Below, piece after piece: positions 51,046-59,269 of a stretch of 64,000 nt of DNA; position 1 is the stretch's first letter; the number at the start of each line of letters is the position of its first letter. Below the pieces are notes generated by a model, which worked only from the letters and a program-made list of their open reading frames with translations, was not told the origin of the DNA and did not search any database. Origin of the DNA: VGBO01 sp964453335 (GTDB taxonomy: Bacteria; Actinomycetota; Acidimicrobiia; Acidimicrobiales; CAIXPF01); the NCBI GenBank assembly GCA_964453335.1, contig CAYVOK010000010.1, forward strand, positions 54,433 through 118,432. Direction: 5' to 3'. The position numbers and the translations under genes are program-made.

Positions 51046-52215
51046 TCAGGCGTCGAAGACGCGCCGCAGGTTGCGGATCGCCTGACGGGTGCGCTCCTCG
51101 TTCTCGATGAGCGCGAACCGCACGTGGGAGTCGCCGCCCGGTCCGAAGCCCACGCCCGGCGAGGTCGCCACGTTCGCCTCACGCACCAGGTACGAGGCGA
51201 ACTCGAGGGAACCGAGGTGGGCGAACTTCTCCGGGATCGGCGCCCACACGAACATGGTGCCGCGCGGCGGGGTGACCTCCCACCCGATCCGGTTGAGGCC
51301 CTCGCAGAGCACGTCGCGGCGGCTCTGGTAGATGTCGCGCGCAAGCTTCGGGTAGTCCGGTTCCTCGTTGAGGGTGACCGTCGCCGCGATCTGCACCGGC
51401 TGGAACGTGCCGTAGTCGAGGTAGGACTTCAGCTTCGCGAGTGCGGCGACGACGTCGGGGTTGCCGACCATGAACGCCATCCGCCAACCCGCCATCGAGA
51501 ACGACTTCGTCATCGAGTACAGCTCGACCGCGACGTCCTTCGCGCCGGGCACCTGCAGGATCGACGGCGGTTCGAACCCGTCGAAGCCGATGTCCGCGTA
51601 TGCGTTGTCGTGCACGAGCACCATGTCGCGTTCACGGGCGAAGTCGACGAGCTGCGCCATCACGTCGAGATCGACGACCGTCGTCGTCGGGTTGTGCGGG
51701 AAGCTCACGACCGCGGCACGCGGCTTCGGCCAGGAATACTCGTACTTCGCCCGCAGCGCGGCGAGGAAGTCGTCGCCGTCACCGATGGGGACCTCGATGA
51801 TGGTCGCCCCGGCGAAGATCGGACCCCAGATGTGGATCGGGTAGCTCGGCGACGGCACGAGGCACGTGTCGCCGGGCTGGAGGAGCGTCCACATGAGGTG
51901 GGTGAGCCCTTCCTTCGCGCCGATGACGTTGATGACCTCGGTCTCGGGATCGAGCGTCACGCCGAAGCGGCGCTCGTACATGTTCGCCACGGCGAGTCGC
52001 AGGTTCGGGATGCCGCGCGACATCGAGTACCGGTGGTTCCGCGAGTTCTGCACCGCCTCGATCAGTTTGGTGACCGCCGTGTCGGGCGAGGGCAGGTCGG
52101 GGTTCCCGAACCCGAAGTCGACCACGTCGGCACCGGCTCGCCGAGCCTCGGTCTTGAGCGCGTTGATGTGCGCGAAGACGTACGGCGGCAGCGAGTTGAT
52201 GCGACGGAACTCCAT
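51046..52215 (-). CDS. Aminotransferase class I/II (AlaC-like)
   Basis: A 389-residue PLP-dependent transaminase of fold type I. PLP contacts are in HNAYAD-like DNAYADIGFDG (Asp203, Tyr206), SFPHNPTTT, and the Schiff-base Lys237 in SMTKSFSMAGWR. LPPYVFAHINALK and YSMSRGIPNLRLAVA place it near the AlaC/YfdZ group that makes alanine from glutamate and pyruvate. ATG at 52215 has TAGCCT six bases upstream, which overlaps the stop of the ROK kinase gene. Confidence 0.9.
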   Translation of the reverse strand: MEFRRINSLPPYVFAHINALKTEARRAGADVVDFGFGNPDLPSPDTAVTKLIEAVQNSRNHRYSMSRGIPNLRLAVANMYERRFGVTLDPETEVINVIGAKEGLTHLMWTLLQPGDTCLVPSPSYPIHIWGPIFAGATIIEVPIGDGDDFLAALRAKYEYSWPKPRAAVVSFPHNPTTTVVDLDVMAQLVDFARERDMVLVHDNAYADIGFDGFEPPSILQVPGAKDVAVELYSMTKSFSMAGWRMAFMVGNPDVVAALAKLKSYLDYGTFQPVQIAATVTLNEEPDYPKLARDIYQSRRDVLCEGLNRIGWEVTPPRGTMFVWAPIPEKFAHLGSLEFASYLVREANVATSPGVGFGPGGDSHVRFALIENEERTRQAIRNLRRVFDA

Positions 52216-52221
52216 GCGGCA

Positions 52222-52227
52222 AGGCTA
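52222..52227 (-). promoter_or_regulatory. -10 element of the AlaC-like gene (TAGCCT)
   Basis: TAGCCT on the minus strand ends 6 bases before the ATG at 52215. It is the same hexamer as at trpD and rnpB. Confidence 0.5.
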
Positions 52228-53181
52228 TCCCGCGGCACCCGGCTGATCGTCGACGGGCAACAACGCCGCACCGACCGCACCGGCGGTCCGACCGAGCGTC
52301 GCGACGCGCACGGCGGGTCGTGCCCCGCGGGGGCCACCGAACCGGAGGGCGTCGCAGGAGAAAACGATCCGTGGGAGCAGCACGTCGGCCGCGCCCATCA
52401 CCGACCCGCCGAGGACGACGACGGCCGGGTCGACGACGTTGCAGAGCCCGACGAGACCTGACGCGACCGCCGCAGCGAACCCGTCGAGGGCGGCGCTCCG
52501 GCGCCCCTCCGGGTCGGGGGCACCGTTGCGTTCGGCGTCGGTGAGTTCCGCGGCGCCGTCTGCGCCGAAGCTGCGGGCGATCCGGTCGAGGGCCGTCCCG
52601 GACGCGACCGCCTCCCAACACCCGACGGCCCCGCACGCGCAGCGCGGGCCCGTCGGGTCGACGCACATGTGGCCCGGTTCCCCCGCGAACCCGTGCGCCC
52701 CCCGCCACAGCCGACCGTCGATGACGATCCCGCACGCGATCCCGGTGCCGAGCCCGATGAACAACGCCGAACCGGCACCTGCCGCAGCGCCGAGCCGCGC
52801 CTCGGCGAGCGCCGCACAGTTGCCGTCGTTGTCGACTGCGACGGTCCCGCCCTCGAGTGCGGCACCGAGACGGTCACGCAGCATGCCGCCGATGTCCGCG
52901 TCGAGGACGCCGGGCAGGTTCGGCCCGTAGCGGAGCACGCCGGCGACGTCGACGAGGCCGGGGAGGCCGATCCCCACCGTCGCGGACGCCGCGCCGACCC
53001 CATCGAGCACCCGGTTGACGGCGCCCACGACCGCGTCGAGCACCGCGTCGGTACCGACCGGTGTGGGGACCTCGGCCGACGCGAGGATCTGTGCCGGGGA
53101 AGCCCCGGACCCAGGTGCGGGCACGGCGACGGCGAGGACCTTGGTCCCGCCGACGTCGACGCCGACCGCGTAGGAGGCCAC
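52225..53181 (-). CDS. ROK-family sugar kinase
   Basis: A 318-residue ROK kinase. GVDVGGTKVLAVAVP is the ATP loop, VDNDGNCAALAEARLG holds the catalytic Asp, FIGLGTGIACGIVIDGRLWRG follows and the zinc motif is CACGAVGCWEAVASG. No DNA-binding domain. Likely a glucokinase, possibly polyphosphate-using as in other actinobacteria, though this cannot be read from sequence. GTG at 53181 lies 10 bases after the eRF1-like gene stop, as the last gene of the trpD operon. Confidence 0.9.
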   Translation of the reverse strand: MASYAVGVDVGGTKVLAVAVPAPGSGASPAQILASAEVPTPVGTDAVLDAVVGAVNRVLDGVGAASATVGIGLPGLVDVAGVLRYGPNLPGVLDADIGGMLRDRLGAALEGGTVAVDNDGNCAALAEARLGAAAGAGSALFIGLGTGIACGIVIDGRLWRGAHGFAGEPGHMCVDPTGPRCACGAVGCWEAVASGTALDRIARSFGADGAAELTDAERNGAPDPEGRRSAALDGFAAAVASGLVGLCNVVDPAVVVLGGSVMGAADVLLPRIVFSCDALRFGGPRGARPAVRVATLGRTAGAVGAALLPVDDQPGAAG

Positions 53182-53191
53182 GCCGTCGACC

Positions 53192-53935
53192 TCAGTGACG
53201 CAACAGGGCGCCGATGCGGCCGACGACGTCGAGGTCCGCCGACCGCTCGCACCACTGCACGGTGCCGCCGAACCCCTCGACCTGGGCCACCACGGCGCCG
53301 ACCACGTCCTCCACGGCCACCATCCTGGCATCGCAGACCGGACAGCGTGGGCCCACGGTCCGGTGGTGTCCGCATGTCCGGCAGTACCAGCCTGGTCGAC
53401 GAAACCCGCTCGAGACGAGCAGCACGTCGACGCGGTCCTCCGCCGCAGCGTCGGCGACCGCGTCGAGCCCGGTGACGGCCGGGCGCGGCGACCCTGCCCA
53501 CGACCGTTCCCGCAGCGTGGCGACGGCGCTCGCCTCGCGCCGCACTGCCGCCCGGTCGGCCGCCCGCTCGGCGACGTCACGCAGCGTCGGCTCGTCGGCG
53601 GCCGGTCCGAGACCCGCGACGATCTCGACGAGGGACCGATGGCGTGCCGGCAACCGGTCGAGCACGGCGGCGACGAGTTCGGCGTTCCCGCCGACGACGA
53701 GGGCGGCGAGGGGTACGGCGTCACCGACGGCGACGACGGCCCGGGCGGCCGCCCGGACGTGCTGTGCGACGTGCTCCTCGAGGTGGGAGGTCACGTCGCC
53801 GCGCGGGCCGCTGTCGTAGTCACGCAGCAGGTCGTCGGCACCCGCGGCCGGTTCGGTGATCTCCCCTGCCTCGACGACGACGACACGGAACCTCGACCGG
53901 TCGACTGCCAGGATGCCGATCGGACCGGGTTCCAC
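53192..53935 (-). CDS. Short eRF1-like (baeRF/Vms1-type) protein with C-terminal zinc ribbon
   Basis: A 247-residue protein. It begins directly at the strand GPIGILAVDRSRFRVVVVEAGEITE, which matches the start of the eRF1 domain 2 fold in bacterial eRF1-like (baeRF) proteins. LAALVVGGNAELVAAVLDRLP and VEIVAGLG follow, then a domain-3-like part with DVLLVSSGF and a zinc ribbon CRTCG...CPVC. The N-terminal domain present in full-length homologues is absent. GTG at 53935 follows GGAGG closely. A role in ribosome rescue or hibernation is inferred from fold only. Confidence 0.7.
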   Translation of the reverse strand: MEPGPIGILAVDRSRFRVVVVEAGEITEPAAGADDLLRDYDSGPRGDVTSHLEEHVAQHVRAAARAVVAVGDAVPLAALVVGGNAELVAAVLDRLPARHRSLVEIVAGLGPAADEPTLRDVAERAADRAAVRREASAVATLRERSWAGSPRPAVTGLDAVADAAAEDRVDVLLVSSGFRRPGWYCRTCGHHRTVGPRCPVCDARMVAVEDVVGAVVAQVEGFGGTVQWCERSADLDVVGRIGALLRH

Positions 53936-53948
53936 GAGGCCTCCAGGG

Positions 53949-54419
53949 TCAGGACGACGGAACCTCGGCGGTACCCCGACCGCCGCGCCGGGGAAACCGG
54001 GCGTACCGAGCGCCCCACAGCGCCGCGAGACCGAGCCCGTAGACAGGTGCGAGCGTGGCGAAGGCGACCGGGGTGAAGGGGCGCACCGACGCAGCGCCGA
54101 TCGCCGCGACGACCTGGACGGCGCACGATCCGAGGAGCACCCACCGGGTGCGCCGGGGTGCGGTGCCGGCGAGGAAGAACAGCCCGGCGAGATGGATCTC
54201 CTCGGTGCGGCTGCGTTCCACGGCGCGCAGGAACCCGACGACGAACGCTGCGCATCCGGCGAGGAACAGCACGAAGGAGACGGCGACACCGACTGCGACG
54301 GCGACGGTCGGTACCGCGGCCATGGCGACGCACGCCACGACGAAGAGGGCGGTCCCGACGAGCGCGGCCCGTTCGATCCCTTCCCCGAGGCGGCGGTCCT
54401 CAGGCACCACGTCCACCAC
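53949..54419 (-). CDS. Membrane protein of unknown family (about 156 aa)
   Basis: Four hydrophobic segments: two after a charged N-terminus (VPEDRRLGEGIERAALVGTALFVVACVAMAAV and VGVAVSFVLFLAGCAAFVVGF), then a cytoplasmic loop RAVERSRTEEIHLAGLFFLAGTAPRRTRW, then two more. I do not recognise the family. The start could be any of GTG 54419, 54416, 54410 or 54407; all overlap the end of the mannosyltransferase gene, so it is co-translated in the trpD operon. Confidence 0.65.
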   Translation of the reverse strand: MVDVVPEDRRLGEGIERAALVGTALFVVACVAMAAVPTVAVAVGVAVSFVLFLAGCAAFVVGFLRAVERSRTEEIHLAGLFFLAGTAPRRTRWVLLGSCAVQVVAAIGAASVRPFTPVAFATLAPVYGLGLAALWGARYARFPRRGGRGTAEVPSS

Positions 54420-55539
54420 CCCGGGTGGCGAGCCCGGCGGCGAGCCGAGCGGCGAGCACGTCGTAGTCGAACCGCTCGACGACCCGTCGGCGTCCGGCCG
54501 CACCGAGGTCCGCCCGCAGCGTCGCGTCGTTGCAGAGCTCGTCGAGCGCGGCGACGGTGTCGGCGACGGCGGTGGGTCGGTCGACGACGATGCCGGTCAC
54601 CCCGTCCTCGACGGCCTCCGCCGACCCGCCGCTGCGGCCGCACACCACGGGGACGCCGCACGCGGCCGCTTCGGCGAACACGATGCCGAATCCTTCCTGC
54701 TCGAGGCCCGCCCACCGGTTGCGGCACAACATCGCGAACACGTCGAGCGCCCCGTAGAACGGCGGCAGGTCGTCGTCACCGACGAAACCGACCAGTTCGA
54801 CGGGTGCTCCGGTCGCGGCGATCCGGCGACGCAGACGTGCCTCGTCGCGCCCGCGTCCGGCGATCAGCACGCGCAGCGACGGGTGCCGGTCACGCAGCTG
54901 CGCGGACGCCTCGATCAGCACGTCCATGCCCTTGCGCGGCACGAGACGACTGACGCTGCCGACCACGAGGTCGTCGGGTTCGATCCCGAACCGTGCACGG
55001 GCGGCCGTCCGGGCGTCGTCGTCGAGCGGACGGAACCGGGTGGTGTCGACCCCCGGCGGGACGATCACCACGGGGAGCGGGCGACCGGCACACCGTTCGG
55101 CCTCGCGGGCCGCGTACCCGCCGGCGGAGACGACCACCTCGGCACCGCGCAGCACCCGTCGGAGCGCATGCGACGTGCCGGGCAGTCGGCCGGGGACGGT
55201 CACCTCCGCACCGTGCAGGACGACGCCGTACGGCAGGCCGACGGACGGGGCGGCGAGTCCGACGGGGATGGCTGGGTCGAACAGCACCAGGTCGACGTCG
55301 TGGGCGGCTGCGAGCCCGCGGACCCGACGGACGACGGTCGGCGTGGGCAGGAGCACCGGCTCACGACTGCGGACGATCGGGAACTGCGCTGCGGTGTCGA
55401 ACCGGTCGGCGTCGCGGTACGGCGTGGTGTGCACGACCGCGTCCTCCGCCGGCAGCCGGCGCCACAACTCCCACAGGTAGGACTGGATGCCGCCGACCTT
55501 GGGCGGGAAGTCGTTCGTGACGAGGAGGTGCCTGCTCAC
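54400..55539 (-). CDS. pimB: GT4 glycosyltransferase, phosphatidyl-myo-inositol mannosyltransferase (PimB)-like
   Basis: A 379-residue GT-B glycosyltransferase. The N-terminus VSRHLLVTNDFPPKVGGIQSYLWEL closely matches mycobacterial PimB', and PPGVDTTRFRP, SRLVPRKGMDVLIEA and EGFGIVFAEAAACGVPVVCGRSGG (the E-x7-E donor motif) follow the same order. PimB adds the second mannose of phosphatidylinositol mannosides at the inner face of the membrane. Substrate assignment is by similarity. GTG at 55539 overlaps the queG stop (GTGA). Confidence 0.82.
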   Translation of the reverse strand: MSRHLLVTNDFPPKVGGIQSYLWELWRRLPAEDAVVHTTPYRDADRFDTAAQFPIVRSREPVLLPTPTVVRRVRGLAAAHDVDLVLFDPAIPVGLAAPSVGLPYGVVLHGAEVTVPGRLPGTSHALRRVLRGAEVVVSAGGYAAREAERCAGRPLPVVIVPPGVDTTRFRPLDDDARTAARARFGIEPDDLVVGSVSRLVPRKGMDVLIEASAQLRDRHPSLRVLIAGRGRDEARLRRRIAATGAPVELVGFVGDDDLPPFYGALDVFAMLCRNRWAGLEQEGFGIVFAEAAACGVPVVCGRSGGSAEAVEDGVTGIVVDRPTAVADTVAALDELCNDATLRADLGAAGRRRVVERFDYDVLAARLAAGLATRGGGRGA

Positions 55540-56627
55540 GCGTCCTCCCGGGTGCGGCGGCGGTCCCGGGCCCACCGGGCGTGTTCGGCGAGCAGCGGGT
55601 CGTCACCGGTCGAGTACCGGTCGAGCACCGCGGTCGCGGTGGCGTCGTCCGGTCGGGCGACGTTGCCGAGCGCGACGAGCGCGGTGCGGCGCAACCACCG
55701 GGGATCACGATCGTGGATGTACCAGCGTCCGTGCCGGGCGAGGATCGTGGCGTCGTCCGCCTCGAGGAGGTCGACGAGCGGAACCGACGCAGATGGCATC
55801 GGCCCGTCCGACCGTCGGAGGTCGACCGGCGTGGCGCGCCGGTTCGGTGGGCACACCTCCTGGCAGTCGTCGCAGCCGTAGATCCGGTCGCCGACGGCGG
55901 CGCGCAGTTCGACGGGGATCGGACCCGGGGCCTGCACCACCCAGGCGATGCACCGGCGGGCGTCGACCACGCCCGGGGCGACGATCGCACCGGTCGGACA
56001 GTGGTCCGCGCACCGTCGGCACGGACCGCACCCGTTCTCGACGGGCGACGCCGGTGGGAGGACGGCGTCGGTGACGACCGAACCGAGGACGAACCAACTC
56101 CCCCGACCGGGCAGCAGCAGGTTCGAGGAGACCCCGAACCAGCCGATCCCCGCCCGGTGCGCTGCGGCGCGGTCGACGAGGCTGTTCTGGTCGACGACCA
56201 CCGCCGCCCGGTGCCCGGCGGCGCGCAGACGGTCACGCACTGCGTCGAGCCCGACCCGGAGTGCCCCGTAGTGGTCGTCCCTGGCGTAGCGAGCCACGCG
56301 TCCGAGCGCCGTGCCGTCCGGTGCGGCTGCTGCCCCGTCGTCCCCGGCGTGGGCGTAGGCACGGGCGCCCACGACGAGCGTCGCCGCGTCGCGCAGCAAC
56401 CGTCGCGGGTCGGTCGCCCGGTCCGGGTCACGGAAGACGAACCCCATCTCGGCGCTCAGACCGTCACGGATCCGCGCCCGCAGCGCCGCACGCGCCTCGA
56501 CGAACGGTGCGGTGTCGGTGATGCCGACGGCGTCGAGACCGGCAGCGAGGCCGACGTCCCGTACCGCTACGGCGAGGTCGTCGTCGACCGGGCGGCCGGG
56601 CAGCGTCGCGTTCGGACGCTCAGGCAT
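55536..56627 (-). CDS. queG: Epoxyqueuosine reductase
   Basis: Last step of queuosine tRNA modification: reduces epoxyqueuosine with a cobalamin and two 4Fe-4S clusters. The 363-residue protein has VVVDQNSLVDRAAAHRAGIGWFG, the first cluster motif CGPCRRCADHCPTGAI and the second GCDDCQEVCPPNR, followed by a HEAT-like C-terminal part (RRTALVALGNVARP). ATG at 56627 overlaps trpD by 8 bases. The other queuosine genes are not in this window. Confidence 0.93.
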   Translation of the reverse strand: MPERPNATLPGRPVDDDLAVAVRDVGLAAGLDAVGITDTAPFVEARAALRARIRDGLSAEMGFVFRDPDRATDPRRLLRDAATLVVGARAYAHAGDDGAAAAPDGTALGRVARYARDDHYGALRVGLDAVRDRLRAAGHRAAVVVDQNSLVDRAAAHRAGIGWFGVSSNLLLPGRGSWFVLGSVVTDAVLPPASPVENGCGPCRRCADHCPTGAIVAPGVVDARRCIAWVVQAPGPIPVELRAAVGDRIYGCDDCQEVCPPNRRATPVDLRRSDGPMPSASVPLVDLLEADDATILARHGRWYIHDRDPRWLRRTALVALGNVARPDDATATAVLDRYSTGDDPLLAEHARWARDRRRTREDA

Positions 56628-57651
56628 CGCTTCCGGACACGGCGACGAGCCGTTCGAGCGCACGGGCGGCGCGACCGTCGTCGATCGCGGCGGCGCCGAG
56701 GGCGAGCCCGGTGGCGAGATCGTCCGCAAGCCCTGCGACGACGAGCGCGGCGGCGGCGTTGAGCAGCACGACGTCACGGTGCGGCCCTGCCGCGCCGGCG
56801 AGCACCGAGCGGGCGATCGCCGCGTTCGTGGCGGCGTCGCCACCACGGAGATCGTCGTGGGTCGCCCGTGCCAGCCCGAGGTCGGCCGGGTCGACCTCGG
56901 TGCGGGTCAGCGCGCCGTCGCGCCAGGCGACGACCGTCGACGGTCCGACGGTGGACAGCTCGTCGATCCCGTCGTGCCCGTGCACGACGAGCACGTGCTC
57001 GGAGCCCGCTGCGGCGAGGGCGCGGGCGATCAGTTCGGCGTGCGCCGGGTCGCTGACACCGACGACCTGCCGCCGCACCCGGGCCGGGTTCGCGCAGGGG
57101 CCGAGCAGGTTGAACACCGTCGGGATCCCGAGCTCGCGTCGGGTCGGTCCGACGTGCCGCATCGCAGGGTGGAACGTCGGCGCGAAGCAGAACCCGATCC
57201 CGGCCTCGGTCACACACCGCGCGACGACGGCGGGCGGGGCGTCGATGCGGACACCGAGCGCCTCGAGGACGTCGGCCGACCCGCACGCCGACGACGCCGC
57301 CCGGTTCCCGTGCTTGCAGACCCGACCACCGGCGCCGGCCACGACGAGCGCGGCGATCGTCGACACGTTGATCGTGTGCAACCCGTCCCCGCCGGTGCCG
57401 CACGTGTCGACGGCGACGAGGTCGGGGGCGAGCGGCAGCGGCGTGGCGGCCGCCAGCATCGCGCCGAGCATCCCGGCGAACTCGGTGACCGTCGGACCCT
57501 TCGCCCGCAGTGCGACGAGGAAGCCGGCGATCTGGGCCGAGGTGGCCGCACCCGCGAGGATCGTCGTCACCGCCGCGGATGCCTCGTCGCTACTGAGGTC
57601 GGCGCCGTCGAGGAGCCGCCGCAGCACGGTCGGCCAGCCGGGGAAGTCCAT
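56620..57651 (-). CDS. trpD: Anthranilate phosphoribosyltransferase
   Basis: Second step of tryptophan synthesis: joins anthranilate and PRPP. The 343-residue protein carries DTCGTGGDG (residues 82-90), KHGNRAASS, GIGFCFAPTFHPAM and FNLLGPCANPA, all family signatures. It is the first gene of a six-gene overlapping run (trpD, queG, pimB, membrane protein, eRF1-like, ROK kinase), with TAGCCT six bases before the ATG. No other trp genes are adjacent. Confidence 0.96.
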   Translation of the reverse strand: MDFPGWPTVLRRLLDGADLSSDEASAAVTTILAGAATSAQIAGFLVALRAKGPTVTEFAGMLGAMLAAATPLPLAPDLVAVDTCGTGGDGLHTINVSTIAALVVAGAGGRVCKHGNRAASSACGSADVLEALGVRIDAPPAVVARCVTEAGIGFCFAPTFHPAMRHVGPTRRELGIPTVFNLLGPCANPARVRRQVVGVSDPAHAELIARALAAAGSEHVLVVHGHDGIDELSTVGPSTVVAWRDGALTRTEVDPADLGLARATHDDLRGGDAATNAAIARSVLAGAAGPHRDVVLLNAAAALVVAGLADDLATGLALGAAAIDDGRAARALERLVAVSGSDA

Positions 57652-57657
57652 GTCGGG

Positions 57658-57663
57658 AGGCTA
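57658..57663 (-). promoter_or_regulatory. -10 element of the trpD operon (TAGCCT)
   Basis: TAGCCT on the minus strand ends 6 bases before the trpD ATG at 57651. It is divergent from the rnpB promoter, with which it shares the same hexamer. Confidence 0.55.
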
Positions 57664-57696
57664 ACCGCCGCCGTCGCGCCGACCGCCGTCCGCCGC

Positions 57697-57702
57697 TAGC
57701 CT
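57697..57702 (+). promoter_or_regulatory. -10 element of rnpB (TAGCCT)
   Basis: TAGCCT ends 7 bases before G57710, the first paired base of the P1 helix. This fixes the hexamer-to-start distance independently of any protein start. Confidence 0.6.
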
Positions 57703-57709
57703 CTCCCCC

Positions 57710-58071
<362 letters not shown>

Positions 58072-58082
58072 GACCACGCCGG

Positions 58083-58859
58083 TCAGGAGAACAGTTCGGG
58101 GTCGGAGGCGCAGATCTCCTGCCACAGCGGCTGGAAGCTGAACCATCCGGCGAGATGGTGGCCGGTCTGCTCGAATGTGTACCGGGCGTACTCGTCACGG
58201 ATCTCGATCGGGGTGCCGGCAGCCATCGCAGCGAGCTGCGCCTGACAGTTGCGCTCCATCGTGATGAACCAGAACGCCGCCTCGTCGACCGTCGTACCGA
58301 CGGTGAACAGGCCGTGGTTCTGGTGGATGGCCGCCTTCCCCTTCGGGAACTTGGACGCGAACTCGTCACCGGCCGCCATCTCGAGGACGACCGCGCCACC
58401 CTGTTCGACGATGACGCTGTGGTCGCCGTAGAACGCACAGGAATCCTGCGTGATCGGTGCGAGCGGGATACCGAGCGACGAGAACGCCTTGCCGTAGGTC
58501 GAGTGCGCGTGCGCGGCGGAGACCACGTCGGGCCGGGCGCGGTGGATCGCCGAGTGGAGCACGAACGCCGCCCGGTTGACGGGCGCATCGCCGACGACCA
58601 CCTCGCCGGTGTGACTCACGAGCAGAAGGTCGGACGACGTCATGAGCCGGAAGCTGCGACCGAAGGGGTTCACCCAGAAGTGGTCGGTGAGGATCGGGTC
58701 GCGGACCGTGATGTGCCCGGCCGCACCCTCACCGAAGCCGAGCCGCCCGAAGATGCGCAGCGCCCCGGCGAGCTTCGCCTTGCGGTGCGCCCGCTCCTGC
58801 TCCGGGTCGTCGAAGGACTCCGGCCCGATGGGGATGATCGGCTGTTCGGTCGTCGTCAT
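58083..58859 (-). CDS. Class II aldolase/adducin family protein
   Basis: A 258-residue protein of the class II aldolase fold. Zinc-binding His are in SAAHAHSTYGKAF (HxH) and a later QNHGLFTVG; GFGEGAAGHITVRDP is the N-terminal motif and EEAAFWFITMERNCQAQL-like DEAAFWFITME closes the fold. The acidic catalytic residue of true fuculose-type aldolases is not evident, so it may be a decarboxylase or adducin-like protein. Its ATG overlaps the stop of the 93-residue gene upstream (ATGA). Confidence 0.88.
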   Translation of the reverse strand: MTTTEQPIIPIGPESFDDPEQERAHRKAKLAGALRIFGRLGFGEGAAGHITVRDPILTDHFWVNPFGRSFRLMTSSDLLLVSHTGEVVVGDAPVNRAAFVLHSAIHRARPDVVSAAHAHSTYGKAFSSLGIPLAPITQDSCAFYGDHSVIVEQGGAVVLEMAAGDEFASKFPKGKAAIHQNHGLFTVGTTVDEAAFWFITMERNCQAQLAAMAAGTPIEIRDEYARYTFEQTGHHLAGWFSFQPLWQEICASDPELFS

Positions 58860-59137
58860 ACGCGCACAGTACCGCTCATCGCCCAGACACGCGACCAATC
58901 GACGGGAAAGCGGCGTTCGTCGCCCTCCGCCGCACCGGCGAACGCAAGGTCCTCGGTCGCCGCCCGAAGGGCAGCGACGTCGTCCTCCGTCAGCATGCCT
59001 CCGTCGAGGAGACGGTTCGTGAGTTGCACGCTGGCGAGCGACAGCCGTCGGGCTGCCCGCAGCGTCCTGGTGTTTGCGTCGCTGATTTCCCGCAAGATGT
59101 TGCCTCCGAGTTCTCTGGGATTCGCCAACGACACCAC
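58856..59137 (-). CDS. Small hypothetical protein (93 aa) coupled to aldolase
   Basis: No family recognised. The predicted protein is mostly helical, with a basic N-terminal half (ANTRTLRAARRLSLASVQLTNRLLDGG) and an acidic middle (TEDDVAALRAATEDL). GTG at 59137 is the most upstream start; internal starts cannot be excluded. The ATGA overlap with the aldolase gene supports real translation. It lies next to the only clearly AT-richer intergenic stretch in the window. Confidence 0.55.
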   Translation of the reverse strand: MVSLANPRELGGNILREISDANTRTLRAARRLSLASVQLTNRLLDGGMLTEDDVAALRAATEDLAFAGAAEGDERRFPVDWSRVWAMSGTVRV

Positions 59138-59257
59138 CTGACGTTGTTACCCAACCGTTAAGTACAGTTGCCGTAACGTCTTTTGTCGTCAAATCGGAGG
59201 GCGTTACATCAGTCACAGTGCAGCCGCGCCATCGTTGCAGCGACACGTCGGGGGTCC
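59138..59257. promoter_or_regulatory. AT-richer divergent control region with short inverted repeats
   Basis: Between divergent genes. It contains GTTG-TTACC-CAAC (59143-59155 region), CAAC...GTTG around 59152-59170, and GTAACG (59173-59178) facing CGTTAC (59202-59207). Base composition is visibly lower in GC than surrounding DNA. A regulator-binding site is plausible but not shown. Confidence 0.35.
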
Positions 59258-59263
59258 TACCGT
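59258..59263 (+). promoter_or_regulatory. -10 element of DUF5995 gene (TACCGT)
   Basis: TACCGT ends 6 bases before the ATG at 59270 with no Shine-Dalgarno site. Confidence 0.5.
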
Positions 59264-59269
59264 GGCGAC

